18,116 bases of DNA from Alphaproteobacteria bacterium. GTDB lineage: Bacteria; Pseudomonadota; Alphaproteobacteria; Puniceispirillales; UBA1172. The notes beneath the pieces were generated by a model that ran no database searches, was not told the origin of the DNA, and worked only from the letters and a program-made list of their open reading frames with translations. The position numbers and the translations under genes were made by a program. Location: contig JAGWAQ010000016.1 in assembly GCA_021296375.1 (NCBI GenBank), forward strand, positions 9,598-27,713, in the 5' to 3' direction. Below, piece by piece: positions 8,073-15,964 of the stretch (position 1 is its first letter; the number at the start of each line of letters is the position of its first letter).

Positions 8073-9476
8073 ATGACTGATCTGATCACCAAAGACGCTG
8101 TCGAAGTTGTGGGGATGCTGGCGGCGCAAGACGTCTCCCCCCTTGAGGTGATCGACGCGCTTGAAGCCCGCACCAGCGCCGTCAACCCTGCCGTCAATGC
8201 CGTCGTCACGACTTGTTTTGACCGCGCCCGGGACCATGCCGCCGCGCTCATGGCCAGACCGCTTGAAGAACGCGGCCCCCTTGCGGGCTTGCCGGTACTG
8301 ATCAAGGATTTGAGCAATGTCGAAGGGGTGCGCTCGACCCAAGGCTCACCGATTTTCAGCGATGTTATTCCCGGCCGTTCTGATGATGTGGTGACAACGC
8401 TGGAAGAGGCGGGCGGCATTGTGACGGGCAAAAGCAACACCCCGGAATTCGGCGCTGGCGCCAATACATTCAATGATGTCTTTGGCGCCACGTTAAACCC
8501 CTGGAACACCGCGCTGTCTGCCGCCGGGTCATCAGGCGGGGCGGCGGTGGCGCTGGCGACGGGCATGGCCTGGCTGGCCCATGGGTCTGACCTTGGCGGC
8601 TCGCTTCGCAACCCCGCCAGTTTTAATGGCATCGTCGGCCTGCGCCCGAGCCCGTTCCGCGTTCCCAAGGGCCCCCATGGCAATCCCTATTCCAGCCTTG
8701 GGGTGGAAGGGCCGATGGCGCGCCGCGTCGCTGACCTGGCGTTGATGCTGGACGCCATGTCGACCCCCCATCGCAACAATCCCCTGGGGCCTGAATTGCC
8801 CGCGACGTCATTTCTTCATTCAGCGCAAGCCAAAACCCCGCCTTCGCGGGTGGCGTTTTCCCCCGACCTCGGCATCACCCCTGTTGACCCTGAAGTGGAG
8901 CGCGTTTGCCGCAAGGCCATGGAACGGTTATCGGCATCAGGGGTTGAGGTGATCGAAGCGCATCCTGATTTCAGCGCCGCCCATAACGCTTTTCAAACCC
9001 TTCGCGCCCATGAGTTCGCCGCCGGATTGCACCAGCTTTATGAAAACCACCGCGATCAGCTGAAGCCTGAAGTGGTCTGGAACATTGAACGTGGCCTCAA
9101 CCTGAGCAGTGCCGAGATTGCCCATGCCGAACGCCAGCGGGCGGAAATTTTCGCCCATGCCGAAGGCTTCATGCAAGGGGTTGATCTGCTCATCACCCCC
9201 GCCACGATCGTGCCGCCCTACCCTGTTGAGGATCGCTACGTCAGCGCCTGCAACGGGGTTGAATTTGACACTTATATCGACTGGCTGGCGATTGCCTATG
9301 CCATCACCCTGACGGGATTGCCGGCCTTGTCCCTGCCCGCGGGCTTTACTGCAGATGGCCTGCCCGTCGGCATCCAGCTGGTGGGGCAACCGCGGGGAGA
9401 AGCCCGACTGCTCAGCCATGCCAATTTCATGCAGGATGAACTTATCGCCATGCCAACACCCATCATGCCGTCATGA
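8073..9476 (+). CDS. Amidase (amidase-signature family)
   Basis: A 467-aa amidase-signature enzyme hydrolysing a C-N amide bond and releasing ammonia or an amine. The Ser-cisSer-Lys triad is visible: Lys78 in LPVLIKDLSN, Ser154 in GSSGG and the nucleophile Ser177 in GSDLGGSLRNPASF. The 23-residue spacing between the two serines is normal. The C-terminal ITLTGLPALSLPAGF, then GLPVGIQLVG is also typical of the family. GGAGG lies 6 nt before the ATG, which settles the start. The close relatives GatA and other amidases cannot be separated by eye, but no gatB or gatC neighbours exist, so a catabolic amidase is favoured. It follows LysR on the same strand and probably acts with the neighbouring catabolic operon on a nitrogen-containing substrate. 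Confidence 0.93.
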   Translation: MTDLITKDAVEVVGMLAAQDVSPLEVIDALEARTSAVNPAVNAVVTTCFDRARDHAAALMARPLEERGPLAGLPVLIKDLSNVEGVRSTQGSPIFSDVIPGRSDDVVTTLEEAGGIVTGKSNTPEFGAGANTFNDVFGATLNPWNTALSAAGSSGGAAVALATGMAWLAHGSDLGGSLRNPASFNGIVGLRPSPFRVPKGPHGNPYSSLGVEGPMARRVADLALMLDAMSTPHRNNPLGPELPATSFLHSAQAKTPPSRVAFSPDLGITPVDPEVERVCRKAMERLSASGVEVIEAHPDFSAAHNAFQTLRAHEFAAGLHQLYENHRDQLKPEVVWNIERGLNLSSAEIAHAERQRAEIFAHAEGFMQGVDLLITPATIVPPYPVEDRYVSACNGVEFDTYIDWLAIAYAITLTGLPALSLPAGFTADGLPVGIQLVGQPRGEARLLSHANFMQDELIAMPTPIMPS

Positions 9477-9513
9477 TGACCACATCTCATCACAACCCGA
9501 AAAGGAGGAGATG

Positions 9514-9762
9514 ATGACCAGATGCCAAAGTTGCGCCATGCCGCTCAGCAAAGACCCTGACGGCGGCGGCACCAATTCAGACGGCAGTCGTTCAACGGAA
9601 TATTGCTCGCTCTGTTATGGCGACGGGGCGTTTTATTACAAAGGCACCGACGCCCTAGAATACCAGCGGTTTGTCTATGACATGCTGGTTAAACAAGGCT
9701 GGTGGAAGGTGGTGGCCTGGCTGGCCACGCGCGAAATCCCGCGCCTCAAACGCTGGACATAA
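9514..9762 (+). CDS. Small zinc-ribbon protein (CxxC...CxxC)
   Basis: An 82-aa protein with four metal-ligand cysteines, C4-x-x-C7 (CQSCAMPL) and C31-x-x-C34 (YCSLCY). They flank a Gly/Asp-rich loop (DPDGGGTNSDGS). This matches a widespread putative zinc-ribbon family of unknown function found in many bacteria. The C-terminus is basic and Trp-rich (QGWWKVVAWLATREIP) and could be a short amphipathic helix. Two ATGs are adjacent at 9511 and 9514. The AAGGAGGAG just upstream gives better spacing to 9514. The gene follows the amidase by 37 bp on the same strand and could be co-transcribed, but nothing ties it functionally to that pathway. Confidence 0.8.
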   Translation: MTRCQSCAMPLSKDPDGGGTNSDGSRSTEYCSLCYGDGAFYYKGTDALEYQRFVYDMLVKQGWWKVVAWLATREIPRLKRWT

Positions 9763-9803
9763 CCCGCCGTTTACTTAAGCTGGCCTGGCCTGAACCCAAT
9801 GCC

Positions 9804-9832
9804 TTGATCCATGGCTGAGAACAGCTTATATC
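9804..9832 (+). promoter_or_regulatory. Possible promoter before the carbonic anhydrase
   Basis: TTGATC (9804-9809) and TATATC (9827-9832) are spaced by 17 bp, each matching the sigma-70 consensus at 4/6. The predicted transcript would begin close to the GGAGG at 9839-9843. The leader would be very short, which lowers confidence. Confidence 0.28.
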
Positions 9833-9849
9833 ACTTCCGGAGGTTGCCC

Positions 9850-10524
9850 ATGACAGATCATCACGACACCATGACCGCACAGGTTCAGCCCCTGCCGTCG
9901 TTTCTGGTGGACCGCTACACCGACTGGAAATCCCGTCAATTTGAAGCTGACCGTGATCTTTATCAAAATCTGGTCGAGCATGGCCAGCACCCCAAGGCGA
10001 TGGTCATTTCCTGTTGCGACAGCCGGGTTCATTCCATGGCACTGTTCGGCGGCAAGGCGGGGGATTTTTTCATCCACCGCAACATCGCCAACCTGATCCC
10101 GCCGTTTAACCCTGATGGCGACAACCACGGCACTTCCGCCGCCGTCGAATATGCCGTGACGGTGCTGAAGGTCGCCCATCTTATTGTGCTGGGGCATTCC
10201 GGCTGCGGCGGCATCAATGGCGGTTTTCATGCCTGCGATCAATCCGATGGCACCCCCTATTCCGGCCCCAGCCCTATTCAACATTGGCTGGGATTGTTAA
10301 AGCCCGCCTTCGACAAGCTTGACCACAGCAAGGCCGAAGATGACCGCATCAATGACCTTGAGAAGCTCTCTATTCTCGTGTCGATCGAAAACCTGATGGG
10401 CTTTCCCTTTGTTCAGGACGCGCTCGCCGAAGACCGGCTCAGCATCCATGGATTGTGGCATGATATCGGGGGCGGCACCCTTTATGGCTATGACGCCAGC
10501 GCCAAGGCTTTCCAGCCGGTGTGA
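9850..10524 (+). CDS. Beta-class carbonic anhydrase
   Basis: Catalyses reversible hydration of CO2 to bicarbonate. The 224-aa protein has the beta-class zinc ligands C55, H116 and C119 (CCDSR and GHSGCGG). It also has the Asp57-Arg59 dyad, FFIHRNIANLIPP, the GTSAAVEYAVTVLKV helix region and the C-terminal LSIHGLWHDI motif. No signal peptide is seen, so a cytoplasmic location is expected. GGAGG at 9839-9843 lies 6 nt before ATG 9850. A longer in-frame start at 9811 lacks a ribosome site and adds 13 residues not typical of the family. It stands apart from its neighbours in the same direction and is probably a housekeeping bicarbonate-supply enzyme. Confidence 0.95.
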   Translation: MTDHHDTMTAQVQPLPSFLVDRYTDWKSRQFEADRDLYQNLVEHGQHPKAMVISCCDSRVHSMALFGGKAGDFFIHRNIANLIPPFNPDGDNHGTSAAVEYAVTVLKVAHLIVLGHSGCGGINGGFHACDQSDGTPYSGPSPIQHWLGLLKPAFDKLDHSKAEDDRINDLEKLSILVSIENLMGFPFVQDALAEDRLSIHGLWHDIGGGTLYGYDASAKAFQPV

Positions 10525-10580
10525 CGACAACCGGACAGCCGCCTAAATCCATCATATTTTCACCACATTTAACCCCCTAG

Positions 10581-10632
10581 GATGATGCTTGCCTGAAACG
10601 GCATCATCACGGGTTGATGACGGACCTTTTTT
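10581..10632 (+). terminator. Hairpin region after carbonic anhydrase, two competing stems
   Basis: GATGATGC (10581-10588) pairs perfectly with GCATCATC (10601-10608) across a 12-nt loop. The second arm can instead pair through TCATCA (10604-10609) with TGATGA (10615-10620), and T6 follows at 10627-10632. It could be a terminator for the carbonic anhydrase or a leader structure for the secreted protein at 10712. The T tract is separated from the stem by 6 nt, so it is not a textbook terminator. Confidence 0.35.
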
Positions 10633-10711
10633 CCTTGTTCTCTTTATTGTTGCTGTTGTTGTGCTGTCCCCATCACCTCGACAACACCACTCTCATTAAG
10701 GAGAACACTCT

Positions 10712-11893
10712 ATGATCAGATCAACACAACATGTCTTGAGTTTACTTGTTGCCGCCAGTGTCAGCTTATCCATCCCCACCATGGCGCGGGCCATGGAAGA
10801 TGACGATGTTGCCCCGGCGCCACCATCGATTGGCGCTGATGTGCCCCTGACCTATTTTGGCCCGGCGCCGTCGCAAGTCCAGAAAGAGCTGATTGGCCCT
10901 TACCAATTGCTCAAATCGGGGCAGATCGACCATAACACCAGCACCATCACCCTGCCGCTTTACGAAGGGCAGATGAAAGATGGCAGCCCGGTTTGGTTTA
11001 TCGTCACCGACACCAGCGACAAATGGAACGCCGATCAGCTCGGGATCAATCATTCCCCGAAACTGCATTACGCCAATGTCGATGGAGCGGCACGCAAAGC
11101 CACCCTGTCAAAAGGCTTCACCCTTGTGTTTGACAATGGCCGGGTGGATTTCAGCCCGAAACGTGGCCTGACCCCGGGGGATGCCCCGCATCACTTCCCG
11201 CCCAAGGATTTCAGCCCCGGGTCAATCGGCAAGGATGGCTATTCCCCATTGGTGGAAGTCACCAACGCTGGCGGGCATATCTACAACGCGCCGGTGGTGG
11301 CGCAAGGCACCAGCGCCAGTGACCTTGAGGCCATGTGCGAAGGCCCCGCCAACCACGATATCGTTCACGACAAGGTCGTCCATATCTGCCCCAGCGAAGG
11401 CACGGTGACCATGGCCCTGACGCCAGGGTTCAGCTTTGCGCGGCCGGTGCTTTACCTGTCAACAGAAGCCAACCATCCGCTGGCGGCAACCCTTGAAGGG
11501 GCCACCCTTACCCCGGCACTGAACAGCCTCCAGCTTGGTGGCGATGACAGTCTGTTCAGCCCTGTTGAACGTATTTTTGTGATGGCCAATGGCCCCACCG
11601 GCACAGGCAACCCGCAACGCCAGGGGCTGAACAGCGCCATTGGTGATCACGCCAGCCCGCTTAATGTTCTTGGCGGCATCCCCACCGTCGCGACGGATTA
11701 CAGCCCGCTCTGGGACATCAACCTCGGGGTCTGGACCGATGAGGCCATCAGCAAAGGCTACCGATCCCGCATGACGGAAGAATTTGCCATTCTCGGGATG
11801 GTCGAAAAAGGCCATATCACCGGCCCTGATGGCAGCGATTATGGCTCGATTGGCATGGTGGTGAACTGCCCCATTGCCTTCCGTTTCCTCTAG
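10712..11893 (+). CDS. Secreted protein of unknown function with two tandem domain copies
   Basis: A 393-aa exported protein not recognised as a named family. Residues 1-27 are a Sec signal peptide, with a hydrophobic core LLVAASVSLSIP and a likely cleavage after ARA. The mature part has two diverged copies of one unit. The first (about 79-230) runs from TITLPLYEGQ through SPVWFIVTDTSD, SPKL and YSPLVEV to VVHICPS. The second (about 231-393) runs from TVTMALTPGF through RPVLYLSTEAN, TPAL and YSPLWDI to VVNCPIAF. Order and spacing match between copies, and each ends with a V(V)xxCP motif. There are three cysteines in total. AAGGAG lies 8 nt before the ATG. It is flanked by a 187-bp gap upstream and a 210-bp gap downstream, so it is probably a single-gene unit. 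It should be periplasmic or secreted; no catalytic residues could be assigned. Confidence 0.8.
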   Translation: MIRSTQHVLSLLVAASVSLSIPTMARAMEDDDVAPAPPSIGADVPLTYFGPAPSQVQKELIGPYQLLKSGQIDHNTSTITLPLYEGQMKDGSPVWFIVTDTSDKWNADQLGINHSPKLHYANVDGAARKATLSKGFTLVFDNGRVDFSPKRGLTPGDAPHHFPPKDFSPGSIGKDGYSPLVEVTNAGGHIYNAPVVAQGTSASDLEAMCEGPANHDIVHDKVVHICPSEGTVTMALTPGFSFARPVLYLSTEANHPLAATLEGATLTPALNSLQLGGDDSLFSPVERIFVMANGPTGTGNPQRQGLNSAIGDHASPLNVLGGIPTVATDYSPLWDINLGVWTDEAISKGYRSRMTEEFAILGMVEKGHITGPDGSDYGSIGMVVNCPIAFRFL

Positions 11894-11924
11894 GTCGAAG
11901 GGCGTTATTTTTTCCACAAAAGAT

Positions 11925-11946
11925 GGGGGCGGCACTTGCGGCCCCC
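11925..11946. terminator. GC-rich hairpin downstream of the secreted-protein gene
   Basis: GGGGGC (11925-11930) and GCCCCC (11941-11946) form a 6-bp stem around a 10-nt loop, about 30 bp after the stop at 11893. No T run follows on the + strand. On the minus strand, TTTT follows closely. A weak or Rho-assisted terminator is possible. Confidence 0.3.
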
Positions 11947-12103
11947 GTCAACCTGGCCCTTCGGGCAATGCAAAAGGCTGAAAAACACCAAAATCAGCCA
12001 TTTTCCCTATCAATTTAAGCATCAATTTGATTGCATAAACTGGCCTCAAAAGGTTAGATTTAGCGATTAATAGGTTTTTCAAATACCACATTTGGTGTTG
12101 TTC
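11947..12103 (+). promoter_or_regulatory. AT-rich leader before the Calx-beta gene
   Basis: The stretch before the giant Calx-beta gene is much more AT-rich than its surroundings. It holds a UUCG-type mini-hairpin (GCCCTTCGGGC, 11955-11965), a palindrome ATCAATTTGAT (12022-12032), a direct repeat of TCAATTT, and a short inverted repeat ACCACATTTGGT just before the start. A weak promoter TTGCAT (12031-12036) -17 bp- TTAGAT (12054-12059) can be drawn. The elements are suggestive of a regulated promoter, but none is convincing on its own. Confidence 0.3.
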
Positions 12104-15100
12104 ATGTTTTTGCGTTTTTACAGGATGGTTGCGGCTTCGGTCGTCCTCCTGCTGTTTGGCACAATTGCGGCCACAAGCGCATGGGCAATTGACGTTACGG
12201 TCACCAACACATCCAACGCTGTTGAAAATGGCACCGCGGGCCAGTTTACGATTTCCACTGACAGCAATGTCGACAACGACACGATCGTAAATTTCACCCT
12301 CTCCGGCACCGCTCAGGATGAAGCGGGGGAAACCGATTACACCATCATTGACCTGTTCACGACTATCCCTCGCGGCGGCAACACCGCCACGGTGGATATT
12401 GCCACCATTGATGACAACATCAGCGAAGCGGATGAAAGTGTTATCCTCACCCTGACGTCAACCGACAACGCCTCCATTGTCGTGGCAAGCCCGAACACCG
12501 CGACCGTTACGATTGTTGACGATGATGCCCCGACGGTCAGCATCCAGCCTCTTAACGACATGGTGGAAGGCGTGGCGGTGCCGACGGGGCAGTTCCAGTT
12601 TATTTCCACCCATGATGTTGATGGCGGGCTTGAAGTCACCTACACCTATTCCGGCACCGCCACCTATGTGACGGATTACAGGGACACCAGCGGCACGGTA
12701 ACCAATACCGTCACCATTGCTGAGGGTGATGGTGATTTGACAGAAGTCGTCACCCTGACCCTTGAGGATGATGACATTGCCGAAGGTCTTGAGACCATTA
12801 CCGCCACCATCACCGGCCTTGAACGGGCGGATGTCAACCAGCCGATTTCCGGCAGCGTCATTGACCCCGACAACACCACCGCCTCCATTGCCCTGACCAG
12901 TAACGACACGGTGATGGCCAGCATCACCAGCGGCACGGCGGGGGCCGAAAGCGGCACCAACGCGTCGTTCATCGTCAGCCTGTCAGATACCGCCACGGTG
13001 CCGATCACGATCGAATATCTGGACAACAGCTCGACCGCTGATAACGGCACGGATTACGCCAATCTTGCCGGCAGCTTGACCATTCCTGCCGGTTCGATTT
13101 CATCACAAATCAATGTCACTGTTCTTGATGACAACCTCAGTGACGCCGGGGAAACCATCGCCATTGAGCTTGATCGTGTTTCAGCCGGCCCGGCGACAAT
13201 CGGCAGCCCCAGCCTGGCGTCCAGCGTCATTACCGATGATGACCAGGCGCTGTTGACCATCAGTGCCGGGCAGAACGGCTCCGAAGGCGTCGGGGATAAC
13301 GCGACCTTTATCCTTTCCCTTGATCGGCCTGCCGCAACAGATTTCGCGGTCAATGTGACAACCGGCGGCACCGCCCAAAGCGTCGACTTCAACCCGGCCT
13401 TGTCGACCGTCAATTTCCTGTCTGGTGAGCAGACAAAAACCCTTCAGTTTGCCATTGTCGATGACAATATTTCCGAAGGCACGGAAACCCTGATCGTCAC
13501 CCTCGACAACGCGTCGGGCAATGTCGCCATTGGCTCACCCCGTTCCGCGACGCGATTGATTATGGATAACGACACCGCCACCCTGTCGATTGAACGCGGC
13601 CTGCCCGATGGCGTGGAAGCCACCGATACGGACACGAATTTCATCATCAGAACCGACACGGAATCATCCGGCGATATCACCGTCAGCTTTTCGATCGGCG
13701 GCACCGCGACATCCGGCGATGATTACGCCAGCTTTACCACCACCGCGACGATCGACGCCGGCAACATGATCACCACCGTGCCAATTGATGTGCTTCAGGA
13801 CAGCGATGCCGAAGACAATGAAACCATCATCATTGCCCTGCAGAACGTGACCTCGGGGTCAGCCGTTTTTGGCAGCCCCACCAGCGTCACCTTGACGATT
13901 GTTGATAACGATACGGTCGCCGCAAACCTTGGCGCCACCACCAACACCAGCGAAGACAACACCAGCGCTGATGGCAATTTCATCGTTAATCTGTCGAGTG
14001 CCGCCGAGGCCGACATCACCCTCAGCTACAGCCTGACAGGCAGTGCCGTCAGTGCCACGGATTACGTCGCCCCTTCAGGGACGGTCACCATTCTCAGCGG
14101 GGCCACCACCGCCAATGTTCCCATCGTTGCCATTGAAGACAATGACGTTGAAGGTGATGAAACCGTCACCTTGACGCTGGTCGGGGTCACCAGCGGGCCA
14201 GGCCGTATCTCTGGCACCCCCGCCGCCTCCCTGACGATTGCCGATAACGACAATGCCTCGATCAGTATTTCGGCGCTGCGGAATGGCGCCGAAGGCGGCA
14301 ACAGCGGGCAATTCCTTGTCAGCACCAATGCCGCGGCCACCGAAGATTACGTCATCAGCTACGCCATCTCCGGCACGGCGACGAGCAGTGATTACACCGA
14401 CAGCGGAAGTGGCTCCATCACGATTCTGGATGGGGATGATAACGCCACCATCAACCTGCCCATCAATGACGACGCGGTGATTGAAGATAACGAAACCCTG
14501 ACCATCACCTTAACCGCTGTCACTTCCGGCGACGCGACGATTGGCTCTAACGACAACGCCTCCATCACCATCACCTCTGATGATGTCGCCACCGCCACTA
14601 TTGTCCATGACAACGCGTCGGAAGAAAGCGGGCTGGTGGATGGCACCCTGGTGGTCAGTCTTGATAACGCCGCTGTTGTCCCCATCACCTTTGGCTATAC
14701 CGTGACGGGAACGGCCACCAGCGGGTCGGATTACACCGCCCTGCCGGGCTCAGTGACCTTCCCGGCAGGCTCCACGGAACAGGTCATTACCGTGGATGTG
14801 CTGCAAGACTCCGATTATGAAGATAACGAAACGGTGATTGTCACCATTGACAACGTCACCTCTGGCCCGGGGCAAATCGGTTCTCCCGCCAGCGCCAACC
14901 ATATCATCACCAGTGATGACAACCTCACCTTGAGCCTTGCCGTCACCGCCAATGCCGAAGAACCCAGTACCGCTGGCACCTTTGTCATCAGCATCCCCCA
15001 AACCATCACAGAAGATATTGATTTCACCTATTCCGTTTCGGGTACGGCCACCAGCGGCACGGATTACAGCAGCATCGGCACCACTGGCACCATCGCCAGC

Positions 15101-15781
15101 TCTAACGACAACCTGACGATCACCGTGACGCCGATCAGTGACAACTCCACGGAAGTCGATGAGACCATTATCCTTGAGTTGACGGGCGTGACATCAGGGC
15201 CAGCGTCCTTACCCGCCACCACTTCGGTGACGATGTATTTATACGACAACAACACCCAGACCGTCACCTTGAGCAGCCCTGATAACGGCGCTGAAACCGG
15301 CCCCGACAACGCCAGCGTCAGGGTCACGGTACCATCCGCCGCGACGGCAGATATCGACATCACCTATAATGTCACGGGCACCGCCACCAGCGGCGATGAC
15401 TTCACCGCTTTGTCAGGAAGCGTCACCATTGACAATGGCTCGAGCTTTGGCCTCATCACCATCCCTGTTCTTGATGACGCGATTGATGAAGACAATGAAA
15501 CCGTCATCATTACCCTGAGCGGCGTGACCGCAGGCCCCGGCCGCGTGGGGTCAATTGACAATTCGACCACCCTGACCATCACCGATAATGACAATTCCAC
15601 GGTGGGGATTTCCGTGGCGGCGGAAACCGAGGAAGGCAGTTCCGCCAGCTTTAACGTGACACTTTCTGCCGCCTCCAGCGGAAGCACCACCATCACCTAT
15701 ACCGACAATCGCACCGCCACCAGCGGCACCGATTACACCGCGCCATCAGGCAGTCTGGTGATCCCCGCGGGCTCTACATGA
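12104..15781 (+). CDS. N-terminal part of Calx-beta repeat autotransporter: signal peptide + 10.5 Calx-beta modules, ends at in-frame TGA
   Basis: The passenger part of a giant surface protein. Residues 1-28 from ATG 12104 form a Sec signal peptide (core VVLLLFGTIAAT, cleavage after AWA). Eleven tandem Calx-beta modules then follow, the last cut by TGA at 15779-15781. Each has the pattern SGTATSGxDY, a DND or DDN loop, E(D/G)xET and a closing TIxDND, the acidic loops typical of Ca2+-binding Calx-beta folds. The mature part has no Cys and one Lys. TTG (12092) and ATG (12125) are alternative starts. 12104 gives the best signal peptide, but no strong ribosome site is seen. Beyond the TGA the same frame stays open through a linker and barrel to 17083, so this is most likely one gene of about 1,660 codons. 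Ended here, the passenger would be exported without its outer-membrane anchor. Likely role: adhesion or a Ca2+-stabilised surface fibre. Confidence 0.85.
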   Translation: MFLRFYRMVAASVVLLLFGTIAATSAWAIDVTVTNTSNAVENGTAGQFTISTDSNVDNDTIVNFTLSGTAQDEAGETDYTIIDLFTTIPRGGNTATVDIATIDDNISEADESVILTLTSTDNASIVVASPNTATVTIVDDDAPTVSIQPLNDMVEGVAVPTGQFQFISTHDVDGGLEVTYTYSGTATYVTDYRDTSGTVTNTVTIAEGDGDLTEVVTLTLEDDDIAEGLETITATITGLERADVNQPISGSVIDPDNTTASIALTSNDTVMASITSGTAGAESGTNASFIVSLSDTATVPITIEYLDNSSTADNGTDYANLAGSLTIPAGSISSQINVTVLDDNLSDAGETIAIELDRVSAGPATIGSPSLASSVITDDDQALLTISAGQNGSEGVGDNATFILSLDRPAATDFAVNVTTGGTAQSVDFNPALSTVNFLSGEQTKTLQFAIVDDNISEGTETLIVTLDNASGNVAIGSPRSATRLIMDNDTATLSIERGLPDGVEATDTDTNFIIRTDTESSGDITVSFSIGGTATSGDDYASFTTTATIDAGNMITTVPIDVLQDSDAEDNETIIIALQNVTSGSAVFGSPTSVTLTIVDNDTVAANLGATTNTSEDNTSADGNFIVNLSSAAEADITLSYSLTGSAVSATDYVAPSGTVTILSGATTANVPIVAIEDNDVEGDETVTLTLVGVTSGPGRISGTPAASLTIADNDNASISISALRNGAEGGNSGQFLVSTNAAATEDYVISYAISGTATSSDYTDSGSGSITILDGDDNATINLPINDDAVIEDNETLTITLTAVTSGDATIGSNDNASITITSDDVATATIVHDNASEESGLVDGTLVVSLDNAAVVPITFGYTVTGTATSGSDYTALPGSVTFPAGSTEQVITVDVLQDSDYEDNETVIVTIDNVTSGPGQIGSPASANHIITSDDNLTLSLAVTANAEEPSTAGTFVISIPQTITEDIDFTYSVSGTATSGTDYSSIGTTGTIASSNDNLTITVTPISDNSTEVDETIILELTGVTSGPASLPATTSVTMYLYDNNTQTVTLSSPDNGAETGPDNASVRVTVPSAATADIDITYNVTGTATSGDDFTALSGSVTIDNGSSFGLITIPVLDDAIDEDNETVIITLSGVTAGPGRVGSIDNSTTLTITDNDNSTVGISVAAETEEGSSASFNVTLSAASSGSTTITYTDNRTATSGTDYTAPSGSLVIPAGST

Positions 15782-15922
15782 CGGACGATAGCCATCCCCA
15801 TTCCCAATGAAGATCTCTCCGATGAGAACGATACCCTGTCCATCACCATCACCTCTGTTACCGGCACCATCACGTTATCGGGAACGCCTTCCGCCACCAC
15901 CACGATTGTTGATGTTGAGGAT
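12188..15922 (+). repeat. Eleven tandem Calx-beta modules (about 336 bp each)
   Basis: Module limits read from the closing acidic triplets are: 12188-12526, 12527-12907, 12908-13243, 13244-13573, 13574-13912, 13913-14251, 14252-14584, 14585-14920, 14921-15253, 15254-15592 and 15593 to about 15922. Most are 110-113 codons; the second is longer (127). Copies are diverged at the DNA level but share conserved blocks, for example the GCCACCAGCGG stretch coding ATSG. This leaves some chance of recombination between copies. The eleventh contains the TGA at 15779. Confidence 0.9.
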
Positions 15923-15964
15923 TACGACGCCCTGCTGCGCGCCGCCGCCGCCGCCACCCGCAAG

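Noticed and set aside
8073..9476. GatA subunit of the aspartyl/glutamyl-tRNA amidotransferase
   Set aside because: The triad is shared with GatA, but there are no gatB or gatC neighbours and the gene sits behind a LysR regulator in a catabolic island, so a catabolic amidase is more likely.
12104..15781. RTX-type toxin or type I-secreted protein
   Set aside because: No GGxGxD nonapeptide repeats. A Sec signal peptide is present and the same frame continues into a membrane barrel.
15779..15830. TGA as selenocysteine codon
   Set aside because: Only a 4-bp stem (TCTC/GAGA) about 34 nt downstream, without the spacing and loop of a bacterial SECIS. Calx-beta modules have no known redox role, and the position is a variable polar surface site.
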